Source: Brevibacillus massiliensis
Lineage (GTDB): Bacteria > Bacillota > Bacilli > Brevibacillales > Brevibacillaceae
Direction: 5' to 3'
NCBI RefSeq assembly: GCF_000311785.1
Contig: NZ_HE978546.1
Location: 62,001-126,000, forward strand
DNA: 64,000 nt
How positions within the stretch are numbered: position 1 is the stretch's first letter; every line of letters starts with the position of its first letter. The notes beneath the pieces are model-generated. The model made no database searches, was not told the origin of the DNA, and saw only the letters and a program-made list of their open reading frames with translations. Below, piece by piece: positions 42,740-52,908 of the stretch. Position numbers and translations under genes: made by a program.

Positions 42740-44422
42740 CTGGACGCAATCAGCCAAACTTGCGAAGTAAATATCGCGGCCTACCAGTCCCGGCGCATAA
42801 TGGGCGTATTTGGCGGAGTTGGTCATCAACGTCCGGGCCTGTTCAGGAATGACCGGCGCTTGAAGCATGCAGAAGCAGGTGTCGGTAATCACCCGTGCGC
42901 CAAAGCGCTCAATCTCCTCTGCCGCACCGGACCTCATCGCTTCCTCATGGACGTGTCGGCTCGTCGTGATCAGGACTTCGACATCGCTGTGTTTTCGCTT
43001 GTTTTTCGTCAGTTCGGCCAACTGGCGAAACTCGTCCGAGGAAAAATGCGGATTGCCCAGGGCGACCAGCTCAATCTGCCCGGAGCGGGCGGTCGATAAT
43101 CGCCGCCAAGCATCGGCAAGCTCGTCACGGGTGACCTTCCACACCTCTTGCGGCTCAGCTCCGCCAAACGCCTCTTCCAGCGAAGCAGCCTCTGGCGTTA
43201 CTCCGACGACGTGAAACAGAGCGACGGCCCCGGATGTGGCGGCCGCCGCGCCGAGCATTTTCAGATCGTCCGGGGTAGGCTTGCCGGTCAGCCCGGCGAT
43301 GACCGGCACACCCGTATCGACCCGGCCCCCGATGAGATAGCCGAGTACAGGATAAAACGATGAATCGACCGGGCCGAGGTCGGGCAGTTCTACCAGGACG
43401 GTTCCCCGGCGATTTTCATCCAAATGGTATCCGGCGTACGGTACCCGGCCGGTCAGTGCCGCGCAGATATCCATCAAATCCCCGTAGCGATTGGTTCTGG
43501 CACCCAAAACGCTGTTGGCGAATACCACGGCATTGTATTCCGCCCAGGCGATCTGTTCGCCAAAAACGGGGCTGCCTGGCAGTTGGTAGGGAGCGCAGGT
43601 AAATGTCGGTTTTGCCCCCATCCGGACGTACGCCTGGGCCAGCCGATCGGCCATCGCCGCCCAGTCCGGGTCGACGCCAAGCTCTCTCCAGCGCCTTTGA
43701 TCGATGGAAATCGCATTCATCGTCGTCGGCACGCATACCTGCCCCCCAAGATCGGCCAGTAATTCCGCAAAGCGCAGGCTTGCTTCCCCGGTGTAGATGC
43801 AGCCGTCGATATGTGCCTTTTGGATGTCAAGGAAACACGGCGCCCCTTGCAGTTCGGCCATTCTGACGAGGATTCGCATTGCTGTTTGCCGCGCCGGGCC
43901 TTCAGCTCCGGCCAGCAAGCTTCGATCGCGCTCTGACAGCTGCAAGTCGCCCATCATATCCGCTGAAGACAGGGATTGCTGCTGCAGGATCACGCTGCCA
44001 TCGGCTTTTACCTTGGCATACACGGCCCTTAGAGCTTTTTCGAAGGTATCGGCATCGAGGACCAGCAGCGGGATGTGCCTGGCAAAAATCTCTTGGGCTG
44101 CGATCGCTCCCAGGGCAATGATTTCATCCACCTTCGACAGCAGAATGGCACTGGGAGCCCGCTCATTGACAATCGCCTCCAGCAAAACCCCGCTCGCACT
44201 GCTGGAGCCGCGCCCGAACGGCATGACCAGCACTCGTCCGGACACATGGGAGCCGCATAGCGGGTGGTGGCCGTCGACGATCTCGCCTGTATGCGGGTTA
44301 AGTCCTCCCCAAAAGCTTAGCGGCACGGTGGTCGCCAGTACGGCTCCCTCCCCTTCGCCACTGACCACAATTCGATGTGCACGACAGGTTTCTTCCGCGA
44401 TGCCAAAGCTTGCCTGCTCCAC
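42689..44422 (-). CDS. Aconitase X, fused small and large domains
   Basis: A 577-residue protein. Residues about 1-140 are the swivelling DUF126 domain (VPLSFWGGLNPHTGEIVDGH; GRVLVMPFGRGSSSASGVLL); about 160-575 are the catalytic DUF521 domain (GGQVCVPTTMNAISIDQRRW; EYNAVVFANSVLGARTNRYG; ITDTCFCM, with cluster Cys). Bacterial aconitase X of the single-chain type has been reported as cis-3-hydroxy-L-proline dehydratase; archaeal two-subunit forms act on a mevalonate intermediate. No proline-pathway gene lies next to it, so the substrate is not confirmed by context. GTG 44422 has a GGGGAGGG site. Confidence 0.88.
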   Translation of the reverse strand: MEQASFGIAEETCRAHRIVVSGEGEGAVLATTVPLSFWGGLNPHTGEIVDGHHPLCGSHVSGRVLVMPFGRGSSSASGVLLEAIVNERAPSAILLSKVDEIIALGAIAAQEIFARHIPLLVLDADTFEKALRAVYAKVKADGSVILQQQSLSSADMMGDLQLSERDRSLLAGAEGPARQTAMRILVRMAELQGAPCFLDIQKAHIDGCIYTGEASLRFAELLADLGGQVCVPTTMNAISIDQRRWRELGVDPDWAAMADRLAQAYVRMGAKPTFTCAPYQLPGSPVFGEQIAWAEYNAVVFANSVLGARTNRYGDLMDICAALTGRVPYAGYHLDENRRGTVLVELPDLGPVDSSFYPVLGYLIGGRVDTGVPVIAGLTGKPTPDDLKMLGAAAATSGAVALFHVVGVTPEAASLEEAFGGAEPQEVWKVTRDELADAWRRLSTARSGQIELVALGNPHFSSDEFRQLAELTKNKRKHSDVEVLITTSRHVHEEAMRSGAAEEIERFGARVITDTCFCMLQAPVIPEQARTLMTNSAKYAHYAPGLVGRDIYFASLADCVQSAVAGQAVISQPSWLA

Positions 44423-44519
44423 GGCTCCACACCCTCCCCGTTTTTGAAAATTCTGTCATGCATCACACTTCCACGTATTTCGGGAAAATCCTTTTCCGCA
44501 CGGCAGATTTTCGCCAGAG

Positions 44520-45044
44520 TCAGGGATTCCGGCCAGACCTGGAGATTTGGATCATCTTCAAGACATCGATCGGCTGCCTTGTCTGCTGATGGAAGAGATC
44601 TCCTGGTTTGACGTGGTCAATATACAAAATCCCGTCCAGATGGTCGATCTCGTGCTGCAGGCATACGGCAAGAGACCCTTTTCCTTCGATCATGATTTCC
44701 TCGCCTGCCCGGTTCAGCGTTTTGACCGCAACGTACTCTGCCCTTTTGACGATCCCGGCAGCTCCGGGGATCGAGAGACAGGCCTCCGCTCCGGTTTGGG
44801 AGCCTTTCTGCTTCACAATGACCGGATTGATCAACTCGATCAGCCCGTCTCCCACGTCCAGCACCGCTATCCTTTTGGGGATGCCCACCTGCGGCGCTGC
44901 CAATCCGGCCCGATCCGGTGCCGCATACAGCGTGTCGACCAGATCGTCAAGCAATTTATTCACGTTGGGCGTGATTTCGGAAATCGGTTTGCAAACCCTT
45001 CGGAGAACCGGGTCTCCCAGCTGACGGATGGTTCGTTCTGCCAT
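44520..45044 (-). CDS. def: Peptide deformylase
   Basis: A 174-residue metal-dependent deformylase with the three family motifs: GLAAPQVGI, EACLSIPG (an EGCLS variant) and QHEIDHLDG, whose Cys and two His bind the metal. It removes the formyl group from nascent proteins. ATG 45044 has AGAGGTGA eight bases upstream; a GTG four codons earlier is possible. Most Bacillales carry more than one def; a second essential copy usually lies near fmt, so this may be an accessory copy. The variant second motif (Ala for Gly) fits that view. Confidence 0.93.
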   Translation of the reverse strand: MAERTIRQLGDPVLRRVCKPISEITPNVNKLLDDLVDTLYAAPDRAGLAAPQVGIPKRIAVLDVGDGLIELINPVIVKQKGSQTGAEACLSIPGAAGIVKRAEYVAVKTLNRAGEEIMIEGKGSLAVCLQHEIDHLDGILYIDHVKPGDLFHQQTRQPIDVLKMIQISRSGRNP

Positions 45045-45198
45045 CGCATAGGTCACCTCTTGTATTTCATCACTTTCATGTTTGAGTATATAATGCAGAG
45101 AGGAGCAATCGATTGAACGAACGGCGCTTCCTTTTGAACAAAATGCGCCTCTTTTTTGGCCGGATATGGGAAATAAAAGCGCAAGGGAGGCAGAGACG

Positions 45199-46068
45199 AT
45201 GGGCGATTTGATGGTCAGTCAGGCAGAAATGGTGATGAACAGCAAACATCTCGGCTGGAGCCACCTCGATTTCTCCGTATACAACGGCGTCCCCCCGCAA
45301 AAGCTCTGCTGCCCGGCCGCCGGCAAGCACCGCATTCTGATCCATAAAAGCCCCGCTCCGGTGCGAGTGACGGAACAGGACGGCAGTCAGCGCTGCACGG
45401 GCTGGGTCAAGTCCGGGGACACCTACCTGCTTCCAGCCGGAACAGCGTTTACCTTTTGCCCGGAGGACACCTTTTCCTTTATGTGGTTGGAACTCACCCC
45501 TGATTTTTTGCGACAGACAGCCGCTCAATCCGGGAGTTTTCCTGCCGGCTCCGAGAAGCTTTCCCAGGAAATCCGGTTTCGCGACCCCAAACTGCTGCAG
45601 ATAGGCTCCTGGTTGGCAGACGAACTTCACGGAAATCCGGGCGGTGCACAGTTCGCAGATTCGCTTGCAAACATCCTGGCGATTCATTTGCTGCGCCATT
45701 ATGCGGAGAATAGTCCCAAACAGGTTTTGGCGCCGGAGCATCTGACCCATTTCCAGTTTGCCGATGTATTCGACTACATGAACGCCCATCTGGACCGGGA
45801 TATCTCCCTCTCGGAGCTGGCGCAGGCCGCCAATGTATCGCCGCCCCATCTCGTTCGTTTGTTCAAGCGGTCAACGGGTTTTTCCCCGCACCAGTATCTG
45901 ATTCACCTCAGAGTCCAGCGGGCCAAGGATTACCTGATCCGCGGCAAGCATTCGCTCAGCGAGATCGCGGCCCTGACAGGGTTTGCCGACCAGAGCCACT
46001 TTTCCCGCCACTTTAAGCGGATCGTCGGCTGCACGCCAAAGGCTTTTCTCAACCAGCTGACCTTTTAA
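45199..46068 (+). CDS. AraC-family transcriptional regulator
   Basis: A 289-residue regulator with an N-terminal cupin-type sensing domain (SPAPVRVTEQDG; WVKSGDTYLLPAGTAFTFCP) and a C-terminal double helix-turn-helix (DISLSELAQAANVSPPHLVR; SEIAALTGFADQSHFSRHFK; GCTPKAFLNQL). ATG 45199 has GGGAGG eight bases upstream. It is divergent from def and next to capA, but neither suggests a ligand. Sugar or siderophore-type signals are common for this layout. Target unknown. Confidence 0.88.
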   Translation: MGDLMVSQAEMVMNSKHLGWSHLDFSVYNGVPPQKLCCPAAGKHRILIHKSPAPVRVTEQDGSQRCTGWVKSGDTYLLPAGTAFTFCPEDTFSFMWLELTPDFLRQTAAQSGSFPAGSEKLSQEIRFRDPKLLQIGSWLADELHGNPGGAQFADSLANILAIHLLRHYAENSPKQVLAPEHLTHFQFADVFDYMNAHLDRDISLSELAQAANVSPPHLVRLFKRSTGFSPHQYLIHLRVQRAKDYLIRGKHSLSEIAALTGFADQSHFSRHFKRIVGCTPKAFLNQLTF

Positions 46069-46216
46069 AAGGGCAGGTGCCTCGTTTGGCATCTGCCCTG
46101 TCGTACATTTTATGAACAAGTGTCCCGACGATAGTACCCGCCTCAACCGAATGAACGGGTAACCGGCAGACGTCTTTTCTGGTAAAATGGAAGCAAGAGC
46201 AAAATGGGGGAGAGCC

Positions 46217-47383
46217 ATGAATCAGACCAGAACGGAACGGGTAAAACTGGAGCGGAAACGGAGGCGGCGCATACGGAGTTCGTACCTGCTGCCACAAATT
46301 ATGCTGCTGGGTGCGGTTCTCTTGACCGCGGGCTTTTTGCTCCAAGCTCAGGATGCGTTTACCGCCATTGCTCGTCTATTTCAGCCGGACGATAGCGGGC
46401 AGCCCGCAAAGCATACAGCTGAACCGGACAGCGAAGATCCTGCAGTCAACTTGACCTTCGTCGGGGACGTGATCTTTTCCGGACATGTAGAACGGATGCT
46501 GAAAGAAAACGGCTACGACTATCCATATACCCATGTGAGCTCGCTGCTCGGGCAGGATGACTATACGGTCGCCAACCTGGAAACACCTGTGACCAAACGC
46601 GGGGTGCCCGCCCAAGACAAGGATTTCGTGTACAAATCGCCGCCGGAAGCGATCCCGGCCCTGAAAGCGGCGGGCGTCGATCTCGTCAACCTGGCGAACA
46701 ACCACTCCATGGACCAAGGTGTGGAAGGCTTGCTGGACACGTTTGCCGTGCTTCAAGAGAACGAGATCGAATACGTCGGCGCCGGTGCCGATATCGACCG
46801 GGCGTACGCACCCGTATACGTGGAACGAGGCGGCATCAAGCTGGCTTTCCTCGGGTTCAGCCGCATCGTTCCGGAGGTCAGCTGGTACGCAGGCAAAAAC
46901 AAGCCCGGCGTTGCTGCCACTTACGACCCGGCGCGCGCCGTACAAGCGATTCGCGGGGCCAAAGAACAGGCGGACCTCGTCATCGTCATCGCGCACTGGG
47001 GCAAGGAACGGGTCGATTTTCCGGTCGATTATCAGAAGGAGTTGGCCCGCGCCTATATCGATGCCGGCGCCGATCTCATCGTCGGCGGACACCCGCATGT
47101 ACTGCAAGGATTTGAATCTTACAAGAATAAATGGATTGCGTACAGTTTGGGCAATTTTATTTTCACCCGCGCCACGGTGCCAAAGACGTGGGAGACGATG
47201 GTGCTGCAAGCGAAGTGCACGAATGCGGGAGCATGCGAGCTGAAGATGCTGCCCTACTACGCTGAGCTCGGCCGGGCGGTGCCGATGAACGAGCAGGATG
47301 GGGCCGCGCTGCTGCAGCGCATCGAATCGATATCGACGAACGTCCGCATCGAGCCGGACGGAAGCGTGCGGGAGAAGCAGTAA
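46217..47383 (+). CDS. capA: CapA-family (poly-gamma-glutamate type) membrane-anchored phosphoesterase-like protein
   Basis: A 388-residue protein with a basic N-terminus, one membrane anchor (LPQIMLLGAVLLTAGFLLQA) and an extracytoplasmic CapA domain of the calcineurin-like fold. It has LTFVGDVIFSGHVERML, VANLETPVT, VNLANNHSMDQG, IAHWGKE and VGGHPHVLQG, covering the metal-binding Asp, Asn and His. CapA/PgsA takes part in poly-gamma-glutamate capsule synthesis and export; no capB or capC genes are here, so another envelope role is possible. ATG 46217 has a GGGGGAG site. Confidence 0.88.
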   Translation: MNQTRTERVKLERKRRRRIRSSYLLPQIMLLGAVLLTAGFLLQAQDAFTAIARLFQPDDSGQPAKHTAEPDSEDPAVNLTFVGDVIFSGHVERMLKENGYDYPYTHVSSLLGQDDYTVANLETPVTKRGVPAQDKDFVYKSPPEAIPALKAAGVDLVNLANNHSMDQGVEGLLDTFAVLQENEIEYVGAGADIDRAYAPVYVERGGIKLAFLGFSRIVPEVSWYAGKNKPGVAATYDPARAVQAIRGAKEQADLVIVIAHWGKERVDFPVDYQKELARAYIDAGADLIVGGHPHVLQGFESYKNKWIAYSLGNFIFTRATVPKTWETMVLQAKCTNAGACELKMLPYYAELGRAVPMNEQDGAALLQRIESISTNVRIEPDGSVREKQ

Positions 47384-47395
47384 GCTGCCAGCAAA

Positions 47396-47433
47396 AAACA
47401 GGGCAGATGCGGTGAATGCATCGGCCCTGTTTT
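47396..47433. terminator. Shared terminator of capA and xylB
   Basis: AAACAGGGC (47396-47404) and GCCCTGTTT (47424-47432) pair, with an inner GATGC/GCATC arm. Flanked by A-run and T-run, so it can work in both directions between convergent genes. Confidence 0.85.
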
Positions 47434-47435
47434 GT

Positions 47436-48974
47436 TTATTCGCCTTTCCCCACAAGTGCGTGCAAAAGTCCAAAACTCTCTTTCAAATCGCCGTACAGCT
47501 TGCGGTAGACCGGGTAGTAGTTTTGGTAGACCGATACGTGGGCGGGGACCGGGTGCAGTTGATCTGCCGTGCGGATTGCAGCCGCGCAAGCTTCTTCTAC
47601 GCTGTTGAAGACACCTGTTCCGACCCCTGCAAGCAGAGCCGCTCCGAACGCGGGGCCTTCATTGGCTTCGACCGTTCGGACTTCACAGTTAAAGATATCA
47701 GCCATAATTTGTCGCCATACCCGGCTGCGCGCACCGCCCCCGGACGCCCGCAGATGCGAAATCTCGATGCCGAGTTCCCGCATCAATCCCATGCTGTCCA
47801 GCAAACTGTAGGCTACGCCTTCCATTACCGCCCGAATAAAATGCTGCCTTTGATGGCGTGCGGTAATACCGACAAAGGCTCCTTTGGCAGCCGGATCCAA
47901 ATGCGGCGTACGTTCCCCCATTAAATAAGGAAGGAACAGCAATCCTTCGCTTCCTGCCGGCGCAAGGTTTGCCTCTTCGGAGAAGAACTCGTAGGGATCC
48001 TTCTGCAGAAAAGGCGCAACGCTTGTTTCCAAAGCGCCAAATTGGTTGCGGAACCACTGAAGCGAGCCGCCCGCTGCTTGCGTTACCCCCATCACATGCC
48101 ACTTGCCCGGAACGGCATGGCAGAAACTGTGCAATCTCCCTTGCGCATCAGTGACAATCTCGTCCGTATAAGCGAAGACCACCCCTGATGTGCCAAGTGA
48201 ACCGGAGACAATACCGCTCTTGACAATTCCATTGCCAACGGCGCCCGCCGCCTGATCTCCGCCCCCGCCGGCAACCGGTATTCCTGCAGCCAAACCTGTC
48301 TCCTGTGCCGCTATACCGCTGATACGGCCCGATATCTCATACGACTCGTAAACGCGGGGCAGCCACTCCAGACGGATCTCCAAGGATTGAGCCATTTCCC
48401 GGGACCACCTTCGGGCGGCAACGTCCAACAACAGCGTTCCCGAAGCGTCCGAGACTTCGGTGGCAAATTCTCCGGTCAGTTTGTAGCGGATATAATCCTT
48501 GGGCAGCAGTACTTTTGCCACCTTCTCATAGAGATGGGGCTCATGCTTCCTCACCCAAAGCAATTTCGTTGCCGTAAAATTGGGCAGGGGCGGATTTGCT
48601 GTCAAGCGAATGATCTCTTCTTGCCCCAGCTTTTTTCGCATCCACTCTGCTTCCGGTTGGGTCCGCTGATCGCACCAAATGATGGCAGGGCGCAGCACTT
48701 TTCCCGCTTGATCAAGCAGCACCAGACCGTGCATTTGACCAGAGAGGCCGATTCCCGCAATTTCTGTCGCCTGGATTCCCGTTCTCCCCATGATCTCCTG
48801 GATGGTAATCTTTACTGCCTGCCACCAGTCATCCGGATGCTGTTCCGCCCATCCCGGCTTCGGCTGCATCAGTGGATAATCTGCACTTGCTGCAGCAGCC
48901 AGCAGACCGTCGAGATGAAATAAACACGTTTTCACGCCGGAGGTTCCGACGTCAATCCCCAATAAGTACCCCAT
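47436..48974 (-). CDS. xylB: Xylulokinase (FGGY family)
   Basis: A 512-residue FGGY sugar kinase. It has LLGIDVGTSGVKTCLFHLDG, AIIWCDQRTQPEA, PKDYIRYKLTGEFATEVSDA, GGGGDQAAGAVG and the C-terminal ASGGGARSRVWRQI, all typical of XylB. It phosphorylates D-xylulose or a related ketose. No xylA, transporter or xylR neighbours, so other pentuloses remain possible. ATG 48974 follows GAGAGG at about 11 bases; the longer reading lacks a ribosome site. Confidence 0.9.
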   Translation of the reverse strand: MGYLLGIDVGTSGVKTCLFHLDGLLAAAASADYPLMQPKPGWAEQHPDDWWQAVKITIQEIMGRTGIQATEIAGIGLSGQMHGLVLLDQAGKVLRPAIIWCDQRTQPEAEWMRKKLGQEEIIRLTANPPLPNFTATKLLWVRKHEPHLYEKVAKVLLPKDYIRYKLTGEFATEVSDASGTLLLDVAARRWSREMAQSLEIRLEWLPRVYESYEISGRISGIAAQETGLAAGIPVAGGGGDQAAGAVGNGIVKSGIVSGSLGTSGVVFAYTDEIVTDAQGRLHSFCHAVPGKWHVMGVTQAAGGSLQWFRNQFGALETSVAPFLQKDPYEFFSEEANLAPAGSEGLLFLPYLMGERTPHLDPAAKGAFVGITARHQRQHFIRAVMEGVAYSLLDSMGLMRELGIEISHLRASGGGARSRVWRQIMADIFNCEVRTVEANEGPAFGAALLAGVGTGVFNSVEEACAAAIRTADQLHPVPAHVSVYQNYYPVYRKLYGDLKESFGLLHALVGKGE

Positions 48975-49351
48975 CTGTCTGCATACCTCTCTCGTTTGTT
49001 TTCGTAATTTTCTCAATTTATGCATCTATCATATCACTTGGGTCTACGGAAGTGGAGAACGTAATTGGGATTTTTCAACCAACTAAAAAAGCAGAAGGAT
49101 CAGCTCCTCCCGCTTTTGGCATGACCTATCTAGCACAAAATCAAAATTGCCTTTTAAAACAATCGATAAAGCTCTTGAAAACCGAAAACAATGAAAGCCC
49201 TGCCTCTCTTTCATCCTTGCGGCTCCGAAGACCGCGCCAGTGTGAATTGGGCTCAAAAACTATGAAAAACGAATTGCTTATATGTGAAAAGGACAGATTT
49301 TGCTAAGTCAATTAAATTATTATATCTCTTGCCTTTAAAAAATGCAAGATT
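48975..49351. other. Gap of 377 bases between xylB and the racemase-like gene
   Basis: AT-richer than its surroundings. It holds the terminator at 49085-49117, the xylB promoter region (48975-49080) and a small weak hairpin CTTGC/GCAAG near 49325-49346 just after the racemase stop. No convincing gene was seen on either strand. Confidence 0.5.
49085..49117 (-). terminator. Terminator of the SDR-racemase unit
   Basis: AAAAGC (49087-49092) pairs with GCTTTT (49112-49117), and inner AGAAGGA/TCCTCCC partly pairs. On the minus strand a run of six T follows. Confidence 0.7.
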
Positions 49352-49993
49352 TCATTTAGACAGTTGCTGCAAGTAAGCCATGCACCTTCTCACTGAAGCT
49401 TTCGGTGCCGCTAAGAGGGGAACAGAAGGTTGAAGCTGCTCTGCGAGATGCTCCATACTGTACTGAGAAAGGACGATGACATCCACTTTCCCGTCTAATT
49501 GATGAACCATTTTGCGAACCCGCTCGTCATGTTCTTCTTTCTTGCCCTGAAAGAGCAGGTAAATCAGCCCCGGCTCCACCAGCGATTCAACCTGAACATC
49601 AGGTTTCTTTTCTTTTAAGTAGCTGAGTAAGGCAATTGGAGTTTCTCTCACAGTAGAGACCAAACCAATCCGTTCATAAGACAGCGCCTCATCGAGCATC
49701 GCCTCGTCTGAACGAAATATTTTCGCGCTGTAAAGTGGTTGCAGGACAGCCGTCACATTGTTGAAAGCTGAACAAGTAAGCTGAATGCAATCCACCCGCG
49801 ACTCTGCAGCCAAGTTAAGCAGCAAGGAAAACCGGCGAATGATATCCGGCGTAAGCTCTCCCTTTTCCTCCATCAAAGCAAGCAATCCCGTGTCCATCAA
49901 ATGAAGCAGTTCGACGTCAGCCGCTGCTTCGCGGAAGGCATTCTCAATCGGCGCAACCGCCGTTGTCGTCGCGTGAATGCAGGCGATTTTCAT
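49352..49993 (-). CDS. Aspartate/glutamate/hydantoin racemase-like protein
   Basis: A 213-residue protein of the Asp/Glu racemase fold. The two expected Cys regions are present: CIQLTCSAFNNVTAVL (first) and, in the second half, only VIVLSQYSMEHLAEQL, where the usual Cys is replaced by Ser or Gln. With one catalytic Cys lacking, true racemisation is doubtful; such proteins are also decarboxylases or isomerases. Its ATG overlaps the stop of the SDR gene. Substrate unknown. Confidence 0.72.
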   Translation of the reverse strand: MKIACIHATTTAVAPIENAFREAAADVELLHLMDTGLLALMEEKGELTPDIIRRFSLLLNLAAESRVDCIQLTCSAFNNVTAVLQPLYSAKIFRSDEAMLDEALSYERIGLVSTVRETPIALLSYLKEKKPDVQVESLVEPGLIYLLFQGKKEEHDERVRKMVHQLDGKVDVIVLSQYSMEHLAEQLQPSVPLLAAPKASVRRCMAYLQQLSK

Positions 49994-50738
49994 ACCAGCG
50001 TTCTCCCTCCGTCAACATAAAGGACATGTCCGGTAATAAATTTGGCCAAGTCTGAACAAAGGAACAAGGTAGGCCCGACTACCTCTTCAACTGACCCGAG
50101 TCTGCCGTAAGGAACCAGTTTACTTAACTTCTCGCGGGTATTTGCCTGATCCAGGTAATCCTTTGTCAAAGGAGTTTCGATATATCCAGGAGCGATGGCA
50201 TTGACGGTAATCCCCCTGTCGGCCCATTCATGCGCCATGACTCTCATCAACTGATTGATTCCCCCCTTGCTTGCTGCGTATGGTCCATGATGCTTGTGGG
50301 CCAGATTTCCGGAGACGGATGAAAAGAAAACGATTCGGCCATAGCCTTGTTTCCCCATCCATGCACCGGCTGCTTGCCCAAGGGCAAATGCGCTGGACAA
50401 ATTGACGTCAATAATGTCCTGCCACTCGGCATCGCTAAATTCACTGATCGGCTTGCGCCTGCCAGATGGATCAGGATATCGAGACCTCCAAGTTTGTGGT
50501 ACGCCTTTTCCACCAGATGGCGACATTCAGCGGGATCAGTTATATCGCATTGCAACGCAAATGTTTCTTCCTTGAATGGAAGCGAATCCAACCTGTCTTG
50601 ATTGATATCTGCGATGGCCAGCTTTGCTCCTTGGCGCAGCAATTCCCGGGCACAAACCTCGCCGATCCCCCCAGCCCCCACGACTAAAGCTCTGCGGCCT
50701 TGCAGCCCAAGAGATATGTCCCCAGCTTGAATCTCCAT
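49990..50738 (-). pseudogene. Short-chain dehydrogenase/reductase, frameshifted
   Basis: The N-terminal part (LQGRRALVVGAGGIGEVCAR; LGGLDILIHLAGA) is in one frame, and the rest (RRKPISEFSDAEWQDIIDVN; FSSVSGNLAHKHHGPYAASK with Tyr and Lys; GHVLYVDGGRTLV) in another. The switch is near 50450-50465, where a few bases of a NAGxNRRKP-like motif seem lost. The cofactor loop GAGGIG is also one residue short of the usual TGxxxGIG. Whole it would be about 250 residues, the normal SDR length. Either pseudogene or assembly error. Confidence 0.8.
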
Positions 50739-50940
50739 AGTCTATCCCCACTTTCACCTGTCAACTTAGCCCGATGGCTAAAGCGGCAGCAACAACCCGC
50801 TCTCGCCAGGTACCGTGACCTTTGCCTAATGAAAGTGTATATTTTGGAGAGATAATTTACAATAGTCTGAATTTAATATCCGTTTTGCGGCCGCCCTCCC
50901 GATTTCCGTTCTGCGTCGTAGGGCTCTGCCGCGAAACCTA

Positions 50941-51999
<1,059 letters not shown>

Positions 52000-52005
52000 C
52001 GTCTG

Positions 52006-52890
52006 TTACTCTCCTCCCGCCAGATTGTATGTTGATTCGTTTCTGGCTGCTTTCCACTCCACCAAGCTTTTCGCGGCCAGGGTGACCAGCGCCAGCACGG
52101 CCAGCAGTGACGCCGCGGCGAAGGCGGCGGTAAAATTGTACTCGTTGTAGAGAATTTCCACGTACAGCGGCACCGTATTCGTCAGCCCGCGAATGTGGCC
52201 GGACACGACCGACACCGCGCCAAACTCGCCCATCGCCCGGGCGTTGCACAAGATGATCCCGTAGAGCAGGCCCCATTTGACATTCGGCAGGGTCACCCGG
52301 AAAAAAGTCTGCCAGCCCCTTGCACCCAGCGACATGGCCGCTTCTTCCTCCTCGCTGCCCAGCGCCTGCATCACCGGGATGAGCTCGCGGGCAACAAACG
52401 GAAAGGTCACGAACAGGGTGGCGAGCACGATCCCCGGCACTGCAAAGATGATTTTGAAATCGTACTGCGCAAGCCAGGGTCCGAGCACCCCCTGGGAGCC
52501 AAACAGCAGCACGAAGACAAGTCCCGAAATCACCGGAGAGACGGCAAACGGCAGGTCGATCAGCGTAATCAGCAGATTCTTGCCGCGAAACCGGTACTTT
52601 GCGATCAGCCAGGCCGCGGCCACTCCGAATGCGGTATTCAGCGGAACGGCGATCCCGGCAGTGAGCAGCGTCAGCTTGATCGCGGCCCAGGCATCCGGCT
52701 CCCGCAGGGCGGATACGTAGGCAGTCCAGCCTTTTTGGAAGGCTTCGGCGAAGACGGCGATGAGCGGGACGAATAAAAACAGGGCGAGAAACGCGATGGC
52801 AGCGCCGATCAGGAGCCATCTTACCGCGGCAGGCTCGGCGATGGCGGAAGCAGTCCGCCTGATCGGGACGACAGCGTAATCATCCGACAT
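52006..52890 (-). CDS. cysW: Sulfate ABC transporter permease CysW
   Basis: A 294-residue permease with six helices, the EAA loop SLGARGWQTFFRVTLPNVKW and the CysW-type NARAMGEFGAVSVVSGHIRG. ATG 52890 has AAGGAGG at about 11 bases; a GTG four codons earlier overlaps that site. It pairs with CysT. Confidence 0.92.
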   Translation of the reverse strand: MSDDYAVVPIRRTASAIAEPAAVRWLLIGAAIAFLALFLFVPLIAVFAEAFQKGWTAYVSALREPDAWAAIKLTLLTAGIAVPLNTAFGVAAAWLIAKYRFRGKNLLITLIDLPFAVSPVISGLVFVLLFGSQGVLGPWLAQYDFKIIFAVPGIVLATLFVTFPFVARELIPVMQALGSEEEEAAMSLGARGWQTFFRVTLPNVKWGLLYGIILCNARAMGEFGAVSVVSGHIRGLTNTVPLYVEILYNEYNFTAAFAAASLLAVLALVTLAAKSLVEWKAARNESTYNLAGGE

Positions 52891-52908
52891 GACAAGAGGC
52901 ACCTCCTT

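Noticed and set aside
46376-47473. Open frame of 365 codons opposite capA
   Set aside because: Antisense shadow of a clear CapA gene; crosses the terminator.
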